In this document: positions 15,328 to 22,337 of the stretch, in pieces
How the letters are laid out: every line of letters starts with the position of its first letter
Numbering within the stretch: the stretch's first letter is position 1
NCBI GenBank assembly: GCA_003138855.1
Contig: PLHF01000126.1
Coordinates: forward strand, 20,840-59,566
DNA: 38,727 nt
Reading direction: 5' to 3'
DNA from: Acidimicrobiaceae bacterium
Lineage (GTDB): Bacteria > Actinomycetota > Acidimicrobiia > Acidimicrobiales > RAAP-2
The notes under the pieces: model-generated
What the model saw: the letters and a program-made list of their open reading frames with translations, nothing else
Databases searched by the model: none
Told to the model about the DNA's origin: nothing
Made by a program: the position numbers and the translations under genes

Positions 15328-15723
15328 TTACCGGGCGTCCTGGTAGAGGGTGCGCACGGCGGCGAGGTCAAGGCATCCCAGGATCTCTCGGGTGGCTGGG
15401 ACAGATCCACCGTGCACTTCGAGGAACACCGTCCCGGTCGCCAGGTACGTCCCGACCTCGACCAGTGGACGGAGCACGCAGTCGTGGTCACGGGGAGGGA
15501 AGACGGCATCGATCGACCGGAGTGTCTCGTGGTGGATTGTCTCGATGACAGAGGTGACCCGCATCGAGCGCACCGTGGCATGGACGAAGACGACGAAGAC
15601 GAACACACTGACAAGGACGAGAACGAAGGCCAAGCCGGCCACAGCCACAACGACTCCCGACGCCACTCGCGCAGGTGGGCCCGGCGGGAACTGCCCGGCT
15701 GGGGTACCCGACCCCTCACCGTC
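15328..15723 (-). pseudogene. DUF2254 membrane protein remnant, truncated at both ends
   Basis: The frame reads a strong membrane helix (VVVAVAGLAFVLVLVSVFVF), then VHATVRSMRVTSVIETIHHE, then VGTYLATGTVFLEVHG and finally AAVRTLYQDAR before a stop. DUF2254 proteins (about 420 aa) have two membrane hairpins, then FIHH-A-SI-V--ii--ih--T, then a long soluble part in which RTLYQD is followed by -FG-RQLVDIA. Here the first membrane half is missing, there is no start codon until GTG at 15666, and the stop falls right after RTLYQDAR. It abuts the antiporter stop at 15725. Only about one-third of the family length survives. Confidence 0.6.
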
Positions 15724-15724
15724 G

Positions 15725-16954
15725 TCACAGGGGTTCCTCCCCTCTGCCGAAGGCGCTGTGACTGTCATGGGAGGCGTCCGGATCGACCCCGCCGGACCGG
15801 CGCAGCCGGTTGAGGCCAAGCATGGGGAGGAGGAGTACGGAGAGCATGCCGGCACCGACAAGCGCGGCGGCATTCTCGGGGAGCATCCGTCCTTGTGAGA
15901 CGCCGAGGCTGGTGATGACGACGATGAGTGGGAGCCCGGTGGCAGAGAAGAGGGCAAGGGGGACTCGCTCGTCCCGAGGCAGGGCGGTGCGGTAGAGGAG
16001 CAGTGCGGGGAGGCCGCGAATGACGAGGAACAGGGCAAGGAACAGGGGGATCCGGAGGAGGGCGGTCGGCCTGGTGAGGAACACGTGCAGGTCGAAGTGG
16101 ATGCCGCTCACGATGAAGAAGATGGGGATCAGGAAGCCGAAGCCGATGGCCTCGAGTTTGCCCTTGATCACCTCGCTGTCCTCACCCACAGTGAAGAGCT
16201 TGACCACCACGCCGGCGGCGAACGCCCCGAGGAGCACATCGAGGCCCAGCTCGAAGGCCAGGTAGACGAGAACGAAGACGAGTAGCACCGACACCCGGAC
16301 CGGGAGCTGGGCGCTCGAGTGAAGGTGCCGACGCATCAGGGCCACCACGCGCGGCGGCCGGGTCCGGCTCGCAAGCAGTGCACAGGCGACAGCGATGGCG
16401 ACGAAGAACACCAGCAGTGCGCTTGTGACGAACGGGTCTTTACGGGTGAGCAGCACGGCAACGGCAACGATCGGCCCGAACTCACCGGCCGTGCCTATGG
16501 CGACGATGTACGCGCCGAAGCGTGTCTCGAGCAGCCCGGCGTCCCGCAACATCGGCAACAGCGTCCCGAGCGCCGTCGTCGTCAGGGCCAAACCGACGAC
16601 GAGCGTGTCCACGGCCAGACCAGTCGAGACGAGGGCGAAGGCGAAGGCGAAGGCCATCCCGAGTGACAGGAGCCACCCGAGTGAGGCCAGGCGCAACGGC
16701 CGGCCTCGGATCCGTTGCAGATCGAGCTCGTAGCCGGCCAGGAACATGAGGAATGCCAGCCCGATATCCGACAGCCCGTTCACCACGTCATTGGTATGGG
16801 CCAACTTGAGCACGTAGGGGCCGACGATGATGCCAAAGGCCAGCTCGAGGACGACGTCGGGGACATTGAAACGCCGGAGCCGCTCGGCCAACAGCGGTGA
16901 GATGACGGCGATGGCGGCGATCAGGACGAACGTGGGGATCGAGGCTTCGATCAC
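15725..16954 (-). CDS. Cation/proton antiporter, CPA2 (KefB/NapA-like) family
   Basis: This 409-aa protein has about 11-12 hydrophobic helices and the CPA2 layout: NVPDVVLELAFGIIVGPYVL (30-49), LSDIGLAFLMFLAGYELDL (61-79), ALTTTALGTLLPML (123-136) and GTAGEFGPIVAVAVLL, then ELGLDVLLGAFAAGVVVKLF and IGFGFLIPIFFIVSGIHFDL. It should exchange Na+ or K+ for protons across the cytoplasmic membrane. There is no C-terminal RCK/TrkA-N domain, so it is the short form. The tail is polar and His/Ser-rich. The first codons (MIEASIPTFVLIAAIAV) enter helix one immediately. A DUF2254 remnant follows directly. Confidence 0.87.
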   Translation of the reverse strand: MIEASIPTFVLIAAIAVISPLLAERLRRFNVPDVVLELAFGIIVGPYVLKLAHTNDVVNGLSDIGLAFLMFLAGYELDLQRIRGRPLRLASLGWLLSLGMAFAFAFALVSTGLAVDTLVVGLALTTTALGTLLPMLRDAGLLETRFGAYIVAIGTAGEFGPIVAVAVLLTRKDPFVTSALLVFFVAIAVACALLASRTRPPRVVALMRRHLHSSAQLPVRVSVLLVFVLVYLAFELGLDVLLGAFAAGVVVKLFTVGEDSEVIKGKLEAIGFGFLIPIFFIVSGIHFDLHVFLTRPTALLRIPLFLALFLVIRGLPALLLYRTALPRDERVPLALFSATGLPLIVVITSLGVSQGRMLPENAAALVGAGMLSVLLLPMLGLNRLRRSGGVDPDASHDSHSAFGRGEEPL

Positions 16955-17080
16955 ACGCTCGCTGAGCCTCTCACCGGGGTCGACCCGCGCTGGCGGACGA
17001 TTTCGATCCGGACCGAGATCGAGCTCGATCGTGTCGCCCGCTCGACCGTCATCGGCCCAACGCTACCCGGGAGGCCTGGC

Positions 17081-17102
17081 CAAGAGAACGAAGGTCACAG
17101 GG
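17081..17102. repeat. Intergenic sequence shared with the glgX-glgM gap
   Basis: The 22 bases here and the 21 bases at 20178-20198 agree at nearly every position: both read CAAGAGA, then a short variable middle, then AAGGTCACAGGG. On the minus strand both give CCCTGTGACCTT, which overlaps a weak DosR-like pattern. It lies 127 bp upstream of the antiporter start. It may be a shared operator or a small dispersed repeat. Confidence 0.4.
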
Positions 17103-17354
17103 CCATGCCGGGCTCGACCGGCGGACACCACTGGATTCGACCGGCGTGCACAGACTGGTGTCAGGACGGGAGAACTCGCCCCACGTCGGTGCCCTGTCCT
17201 CGGGCCCAGCTTGTCCCTCCCACAGGGCGCCGCCATATTCGCGCCCTCCTGCTGGCGCCGGGGCAGCCCGGACTGCCGGGTCATCGGGGCAGTTCGGTGT
17301 TGTGGGACGAGCCCCGTGCACGATCGCCACCTCGTCGTCGGGTGCGACTCGAGG

Positions 17355-17386
17355 ATGCATCGAACGGAGTCACTCCTCCGATGCAT
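17355..17386. promoter_or_regulatory. Inverted repeat ATGCATCG/CGATGCAT with inner GGAG/CTCC arms
   Basis: ATGCATCG at 17355-17362 is matched by CGATGCAT at 17379-17386. Between them GGAG-TCA-CTCC can pair again, so a two-step hairpin is possible. It is 130 bp upstream of the methyltransferase start, too far for a terminator of any visible gene, so an operator or a small structured RNA element is possible. Confidence 0.35.
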
Positions 17387-17437
17387 GGTCATCGATCTCC
17401 GCCTTCATGGTCGTCACTGTGCCAAGTGGGGTGCCCC

Positions 17438-17466
17438 GAGCTCCGGGGATGCGGAGCTCCGCGGAT
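17438..17466. repeat. Two copies of GAGCTCCGSGGAT, 16 bp apart
   Basis: GAGCTCCGGGGAT (17438-17450) and GAGCTCCGCGGAT (17454-17466) differ at one base. They lie 40-70 bp upstream of the methyltransferase -10 box, where an activator would bind. Confidence 0.35.
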
Positions 17467-17504
17467 GTGACCGATGGGCGGATGGCGGGGCCGGGAGCCG
17501 CTGG

Positions 17505-17510
17505 TACCGT
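17505..17510 (+). promoter_or_regulatory. -10 box (TACCGT) of the second methyltransferase, leaderless type
   Basis: TACCGT is followed by six bases and the ATG at 17517, the same layout as the 9089, 14648 and 33725 boxes. There is no ribosome site, which fits leaderless translation. Confidence 0.42.
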
Positions 17511-17516
17511 GCACCC

Positions 17517-18170
17517 ATGCGGGACTCGGTGGGGCTGAACGAACGCATGTTCGCCTGGTACTACCCCTTCGTGGTTGGTCTGGCAGAGAGGGCAGGGTTA
17601 CGTGAGATCCGTCGGACGCTCTTCTGTCGCGCCGAGGGTCGGACGCTGGAGATCGGTGCGGGCACTGGGCTCAACCTGCCGCACTACACGCCTGCGGTCA
17701 GTGAACTGGTGGTGACCGAACCGAACTCCCACATGCTCGCGCACCTGCGTCTGCGGCTGGGCTCCGATCGGCTGGCGGTCGGCGCATGGCAGTTGGTTCA
17801 GACCGGTGCAGAGGTACTTCCCTTCGAGGACGGCTGCTTTGACACCGTCACGGCGGCATTCGTGCAATGCACGATCCCGGACCCGGCGACCGCCCTGGCC
17901 GAGATCGCTCGTGTCTTGCGACCCGGGGGGCGCCTTTTGTTCCTGGAGCACGTGCGTGCTCCAGAGGGATCACGCCTGGGTCGCTTCCAGGACTTGGTCG
18001 AGGTGCCTCACCGCTACGTCGCGGCAGGCTGCTATCCGAACCGGCGGACAGAAACGGTGCTCAGGCGTTCAGCCTTGCGTGTGGAGCAGCTCGAGCACGG
18101 ATCGCAGCCCAGGTCATCTCCCACTGTTCGGCCGATGATCTTTGGCAGCGCCGTGCGCATCGACGCGTGA
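17517..18170 (+). CDS. Class I SAM-dependent methyltransferase (METTL7/UbiE-like)
   Basis: This 217-aa protein has motif I RTLEIGAGTGLNLPHY (42-57), an acidic end of strand two (VVTEPNSHML), motif II at PFEDGCFDTVTAAFVQC and motif III at VLRPGGRLLFLEHVRAP. The later block RFQDLVEVPHRYVAAGCYPNR resembles the METTL7-type group of lipid or thiol methyltransferases, where WQD-----W---GC--NR is usual. The N-terminal NERMFAWYYPFVVGLAERAG is also typical for that group. The substrate is unknown; a small thiol or a lipid headgroup is plausible. The frame is open upstream of 17517, but the promoter box and conserved N-terminus fix the start. Confidence 0.85.
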   Translation: MRDSVGLNERMFAWYYPFVVGLAERAGLREIRRTLFCRAEGRTLEIGAGTGLNLPHYTPAVSELVVTEPNSHMLAHLRLRLGSDRLAVGAWQLVQTGAEVLPFEDGCFDTVTAAFVQCTIPDPATALAEIARVLRPGGRLLFLEHVRAPEGSRLGRFQDLVEVPHRYVAAGCYPNRRTETVLRRSALRVEQLEHGSQPRSSPTVRPMIFGSAVRIDA

Positions 18171-18404
18171 GGGCGATGTCCCCAGTCTGATCGCTGCACC
18201 ACACCAGTGCGCGCAAAGGGTCCAGGGCCGCGTCACAGCTCGGTACGCCGGGTCGGAGGGGCAGTTCGACGCTCGTTCCGGAATCAGGAACACTCCTGGC
18301 CCGTGTCCAATTCTCGAGAGGTACAGATCACCTCGTTGAACCGTCTCCGAAAACGTGGGCCATCGGATCAATGCGTCGGTGAGAGCAGTGACCCAGTGGA
18401 TCCC

Positions 18405-18737
18405 CTACTCGGAGACCTCCAGCGTTCGCATCTCGAACTGCGATCCGACCCCCTTCCAGATCCTTCCCGGCGCAAGGGGAACGATGACGTAGAAGATCAG
18501 CAGAGCAACGATGCCCAGACTTGGCAGTACCGTCCAGGCGACGTTGTTTCCGGGATCAGTTTCGAGGACAACGACCCCGACAATCACCAGGCAAATGCCC
18601 GCAACAGGAAGGATGTAGCTCTGCCGTCCACGGAGGACCTGCCAGTAGAAGACCGGAACGACCTCTTTGCGAGTCAGCTGGTGTTCGATCGACTCGACGG
18701 GATCTGGAGTCGACCCACCCGACGATTCACCGTCCAT
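18405..18737 (-). CDS. Small membrane protein of unknown function
   Basis: This 110-aa protein has a polar N-terminus (residues 1-40, Ser/Glu-rich, ending KEVVPVFYWQVLRGRQSY) and two membrane helices, at about 43-58 (ILPVAGICLVIVGVVV) and 69-86 (VLPSLGIVALLIFYVIV). A short tail follows (RTLEVSE). I chose the ATG at 18737 over the one at 18812 because the added 25 residues are low-complexity, but neither has a strong ribosome site. It is not a family I recognise. It lies directly downstream of the glg operon on the same strand, about 160 bp after glgM, and may or may not be co-transcribed. Confidence 0.5.
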   Translation of the reverse strand: MDGESSGGSTPDPVESIEHQLTRKEVVPVFYWQVLRGRQSYILPVAGICLVIVGVVVLETDPGNNVAWTVLPSLGIVALLIFYVIVPLAPGRIWKGVGSQFEMRTLEVSE

Positions 18738-18894
18738 CCGTCGCCACCCCACCTCGGATGCGCCGCACGTCCTCGAGGGTGGCCCCGGCACGCTTCCTGT
18801 GGAGCTGAGCACATCAGTCCCCCAACCGCATGGGCCGGACCAGCAAGGTGCGGAGTCAACCGGTGAGCCGTCAGGGGATCTCCACCCCCTTCGG

Positions 18895-20124
18895 TCACCG
18901 TGCCATCGGTCCAGGCCCCGTGCGACCCGTCAACTCTCGGTAGATCTCGACGATCTGGCGCGCCGATTCGGGCCAGCTGAAGTTCCGGATCACTCGACGT
19001 CGGCCGGCCTCCCCCATCTTCCGGGCAAGATGAGGGTCGGCAACGAGCTTGTTGATTGCTTCGGCCAGGTCGTGAGAGAACCGTTCCGGGTGCGCTGGAT
19101 CGCTGTCCGTTGGGCTCACCGGCTCGAAGGGCACCAGTGTGCCCGTGACTCCGTCTTCGACGATCTCCGGGATGCCACCGACAGCGGACGCGACCACTGC
19201 TGCCTCACACGCCATGGCCTCCAGGTTGACCAGTCCGAATGGCTCGTAGACGGACGGGCAGCAGCTGACGGTTGCGTGGCTCAGCAGTTGGTTGAGCTGG
19301 CGAAGGTCGAGGGGCTCCTCGATCCAGCGGACCCCGTCCCGTTGCGCTGCCAGCGCACTGATCTGGACGGCCACCTGGCGCGCCAGCTCTGGCGTGTCGG
19401 CGGGACCCGCTCGCAGGATCAACTGGGCCGATGGGTCGAGGTGGCGGGCAGCGGCGAGCAGATGGGTGATCCCCTTCTGATGTGTGATGCGCCCGAAGTA
19501 CACCACGATCGGTCGGTCGGGATCGATGCGGTAGGACTCGAGGACGTCGGTGCTCGGGTCGGTCCTCCACGTGTCGAGGTCGATGGCGTTGTGGATCACC
19601 GTGATCCGGTCGGGGTCGACAGCGGGATAGCAGGCGGTGATGTCCTCGGCGCTGGCGCTCGACACCGCGATGATCGCATCGGCCGATTCGATTCCCACCC
19701 GCTCGCAGAAGGTCGACAGGCGGTAGCCAGTTCCGAGCTGGTCTGCCTTCCACGGACGTTTGGGCTCGAGGCTGTGGATGGTCATCACGTGCGGGACGTC
19801 GTGGAGCAGCTTGGCCAGGTGTCCGGCCAGGCTCGTGTACCAGGTGTGGCTGTGGACGACGTCCGCTCCGCTCAACCCAGCCGCCATGGCCAGGTCGATG
19901 GACATCGTGCGGAGCACCTCGAGGTGGCGATCCTCACCCCGGAGACGGTCCCAGGGCTGATACGCGATGACCTTGCGGTCGGCCGGCTCCGGACGATCCG
20001 CTCCGAAGCAGTGAACCTCGAGGTCGGTGAGGCGGGCCATCTCGGCGGCCAGGTGCTCGACGTGCACTCCCGCGCCGCCGTAGACCTCGGGCGGATATTC
20101 GCGGCTCAAAAGGGCGACTCTCAC
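18895..20124 (-). CDS. glgM: GT4 glucosyltransferase, probable alpha-maltose-1-phosphate synthase / actinobacterial glycogen synthase
   Basis: This 409-aa retaining GT-B enzyme starts MRVALLSREYPPEVYGGAGVH, the actinobacterial GlgA/GlgM signature. The donor site is visible at GRITHQKG (211-218; Arg212 and Lys217) and the E-x7-E motif at YEPFGLVNLE (Glu294 and Glu302). Characterised actinobacterial members (for example mycobacterial Rv1212c) make alpha-maltose 1-phosphate from ADP-glucose and glucose 1-phosphate. The presence of glgE in the same operon supports that role over classical glycogen synthase. It is the last gene of the six-gene operon, 90 bp after glgX, and that gap holds a 14-bp palindrome and a possible operator, so it may have its own promoter. 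Cytoplasmic. Confidence 0.88.
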   Translation of the reverse strand: MRVALLSREYPPEVYGGAGVHVEHLAAEMARLTDLEVHCFGADRPEPADRKVIAYQPWDRLRGEDRHLEVLRTMSIDLAMAAGLSGADVVHSHTWYTSLAGHLAKLLHDVPHVMTIHSLEPKRPWKADQLGTGYRLSTFCERVGIESADAIIAVSSASAEDITACYPAVDPDRITVIHNAIDLDTWRTDPSTDVLESYRIDPDRPIVVYFGRITHQKGITHLLAAARHLDPSAQLILRAGPADTPELARQVAVQISALAAQRDGVRWIEEPLDLRQLNQLLSHATVSCCPSVYEPFGLVNLEAMACEAAVVASAVGGIPEIVEDGVTGTLVPFEPVSPTDSDPAHPERFSHDLAEAINKLVADPHLARKMGEAGRRRVIRNFSWPESARQIVEIYRELTGRTGPGPMAR

Positions 20125-20180
20125 GGCAGTTCAACTCCGGTCATGGTTCAGAGTATGGGTGGCGGCGGGCGGGGTCACAA

Positions 20181-20194
20181 GAGACCAAGGTCAC
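20181..20194 (-). promoter_or_regulatory. Weak DosR-like site upstream of glgM
   Basis: On the minus strand it reads GTGACCTTGGTCTC, agreeing with GGGACTTTCGGCCC at 9 of 14 bases and forming its own GAGACC-AA-GGTCAC dyad. It ends 56 bp before the glgM start, almost the same distance as the strong box before the cytochrome b operon. The larger sequence is shared with 17081-17102. On its own the match is not convincing. Confidence 0.25.
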
Positions 20195-20203
20195 AGGGTC
20201 GCC

Positions 20204-20217
20204 TGAGGCGCGCCTCA
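20204..20217. repeat. Perfect 14-bp palindrome over the glgX stop codon
   Basis: TGAGGCGCGCCTCA reads the same on both strands and includes the TGA of glgX. It could form a small hairpin at the glgX 3' end or serve as a binding site between glgX and glgM. There is no T-run. Confidence 0.4.
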
Positions 20218-22335
20218 ATGTTGGAGGTGCTCGTTGTGTTGGAGGAGGATCACCGAGTGGGCGGTGAGGTTGACCGTGGGCCCCTGGACGCGGCGTCTCC
20301 CGGGGGGCCGGGCGGTGTTGAGGAGCTCCTCCCAGATCCCCGGCCATGCGATCCGGGGCAGGCTATAGGAGCGTGACCGGTTCCCTCCGTTCAGGAGGAA
20401 GAGGATCGTGTCCCCGTAGGTGGGCCGGCCCCGCTGGTCGATCTCGTCGCTGGCCCGGCCCGAGAGGAGCATGCCGATGGAGCGGAGCTCGCTGTCGGAC
20501 CATTCGGCCTCGGTCATCTCGTCGCCGCCGGGCCGGATCCAGGTGACGTCCTTCGTGCCCCCCGGGGTGAAGGGCCGGCCGTTGAAGAAGTCCCGGCGGC
20601 GCAGGATGGGGTTGTCGTTGACGATCCGGATCAGCTCCCGGGTGTAGGCCAGGAGGTCACGAGCAGCCTCGTCGAGCCCCCAGTCCATCCAGCTGATCTC
20701 GTTGTCCTGGCAGTAGGCGTTGTTGTTCCCCTGTTGGCTCCGGCCGAATTCGTCGCCACCGAGCAGCATCCGGACCCCTTGGGAGACGAAGAGGGTGGCC
20801 AGCATGTTGCGCTTGATCCGGTCCCGGCGGTGGATGATCCGGTGCGAGCCGGTCTCCCCTTCGACGCCCCAATTCCTGCTGTAGTTCTCGTGGGTCCCGT
20901 CCCGGCCCCCCTCGCCGTTGGCCTCGTTGTGGCGCTCCTCGAAGCTGACGAGGTCGGTCAGGGTGAAGCCGTCGTGGCAGGTGATGAAGTTCACGCTGGC
21001 ATAGGTCCGCCGGCCGCTCGGGCTGTAGATGTCACTGGAGCCGGTGAGCCGCGAGGCCAGCTCGGGGACCATTCCGGTGTCGCCCCGCCAGAACCGGCGG
21101 ATCGAGTCCCGGAAGGCCCCGTTCCACTCGGCCCAGCCGGCCGGGAACCGGCCCAGCTGGTAGCCGTCGGGGCCCACGTCCCAGGGCTCGGCGATGAGCT
21201 TGACCTGGGAGAGCACCGGGTCCTGCTGGATGACCTCGAAGAAGGCGCTGCGTCGGCCGTCTTCGAGGCCCCGGATGAGGACCGGGGCCAGGTCGAAGCG
21301 GAACCCGTCGACATGCATGTCGGTCACCCAGTACCGGAGACTGTCCATGATGAGAGCGATGGTCCGGGGGTGGACGATGTTGAGGCTGTTGCCTGTCCCG
21401 GTGAAGTCCACGTTGAACCGCTTGTTGTCGGGTCGGAGCCGGTAGTAGACGGAGTTGTCGATGCCGCGCAACGAGAGGGTGGGGCCGAGGTGGCTGCCCT
21501 CGGCGGTGTGGTTGTAGACGACATCGAGGATGACCTCGAGCCCGGCCCGGTGGAGAGTCTTCACCATCGATTTGAACTCGTCGACCTGCTGGCCGTTTCC
21601 GCCACTGGCGTACCCGACGTGGGGGGCGAAGAAGGCCAAGCTGTTGTAGCCCCAGTAGTTGGTCAGGCCCTGGTCTACGAGATGCTTGTCGGCGACGAAC
21701 TGGTGGACCGGCATCAGCTCGACGGCGGTCACCCCGAGGGAGAGGAGGTGGTCGACCACCGGGTTGGAGGAGAGGCCGAGGTAGGTGCCCCGGAGGTGCT
21801 CGGGGACCCCGGGGTGGGCCATTGTCATGCCCCGGACGTGGCACTCGTAGATGACGGTGCGATTCCAGGGGGTTCGGGGTTTGGTGTCGTCGCCCCAGGC
21901 GAAGGCCTGGTTCACGACCACCGACTTGGGCATCCCCGCGGCCGAGTCCCGGTGGTCGAGGACGAGGTCGTTTTCGGGAGTCGCCAAGTCGTGGCCGAAG
22001 AGCTCGTCGCTCCAGCGAATGGGTCCGCTGACCGCTTTGGCGTAGGGGTCGATGAGGAGCTTGGCCCTGTTGAAGCGGTACCCCTGTTCGGGGTCCCATG
22101 GTCCGTCGACCCGGTAGCCGTAGAGGCAGCCCGGTCGGGCGTCGGGCAGGTAACAGTGCGACACCCGGTCGGTGGCGATCGGCATGGTGATGCTCTGCAG
22201 CGGCACGGCGTCGTCGGCATGCTCGAAGATGCAGAGCTGGACTGCGGTGGCATGCTCGGAGAAGAGTGCGAAGTTGACGCCCTCCCCGTCCCAGGTGGCT
22301 CCCAGCGGGTGGGGCGTCCCCGGCCAGACCCGCAT
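20215..22335 (-). CDS. glgX: Glycogen debranching enzyme GlgX/TreX (GH13)
   Basis: This 706-aa protein has an N-terminal CBM48-type domain (MRVWPGTPHPLGATWDGEGV) and a GH13 barrel with the isoamylase-type regions: region I ILDVVYNH (269-276), nucleophile Asp348 in GFRFDLA, acid/base Glu383 in IAEPWDVG and Asp455 in ITCHDG. GGDEFGRSQQGNNNAYCQDN is the usual GlgX loop. It cleaves alpha-1,6 branches, preferring short outer chains left by phosphorylase. The ATG at 22335 lies 2 bp after the glgB stop; an alternative GTG at 22341 would overlap that stop as GTGA. Either way translation is coupled. The C-terminal beta domain ends LTAHSVILLQHNE. Cytoplasmic. Confidence 0.93.
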   Translation of the reverse strand: MRVWPGTPHPLGATWDGEGVNFALFSEHATAVQLCIFEHADDAVPLQSITMPIATDRVSHCYLPDARPGCLYGYRVDGPWDPEQGYRFNRAKLLIDPYAKAVSGPIRWSDELFGHDLATPENDLVLDHRDSAAGMPKSVVVNQAFAWGDDTKPRTPWNRTVIYECHVRGMTMAHPGVPEHLRGTYLGLSSNPVVDHLLSLGVTAVELMPVHQFVADKHLVDQGLTNYWGYNSLAFFAPHVGYASGGNGQQVDEFKSMVKTLHRAGLEVILDVVYNHTAEGSHLGPTLSLRGIDNSVYYRLRPDNKRFNVDFTGTGNSLNIVHPRTIALIMDSLRYWVTDMHVDGFRFDLAPVLIRGLEDGRRSAFFEVIQQDPVLSQVKLIAEPWDVGPDGYQLGRFPAGWAEWNGAFRDSIRRFWRGDTGMVPELASRLTGSSDIYSPSGRRTYASVNFITCHDGFTLTDLVSFEERHNEANGEGGRDGTHENYSRNWGVEGETGSHRIIHRRDRIKRNMLATLFVSQGVRMLLGGDEFGRSQQGNNNAYCQDNEISWMDWGLDEAARDLLAYTRELIRIVNDNPILRRRDFFNGRPFTPGGTKDVTWIRPGGDEMTEAEWSDSELRSIGMLLSGRASDEIDQRGRPTYGDTILFLLNGGNRSRSYSLPRIAWPGIWEELLNTARPPGRRRVQGPTVNLTAHSVILLQHNEHLQH

Positions 22336-22337
22336 GT

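Larger units (their letters stand above)
16955..17516. other. 560-bp divergent region between antiporter and methyltransferase
   Basis: I see no gene here. It holds a sequence shared with the glgX-glgM gap (see 17081-17102), an inverted repeat (17355-17386), a 13-bp direct repeat (17438-17466) and the methyltransferase promoter (17505-17510). Confidence 0.5.

Noticed and set aside
17204..17219. GGGCCC-N6-GTCCC-like sequence in the antiporter gap
   Set aside because: Spacing between the half-sites does not fit DosR and there is no gene at a suitable distance.
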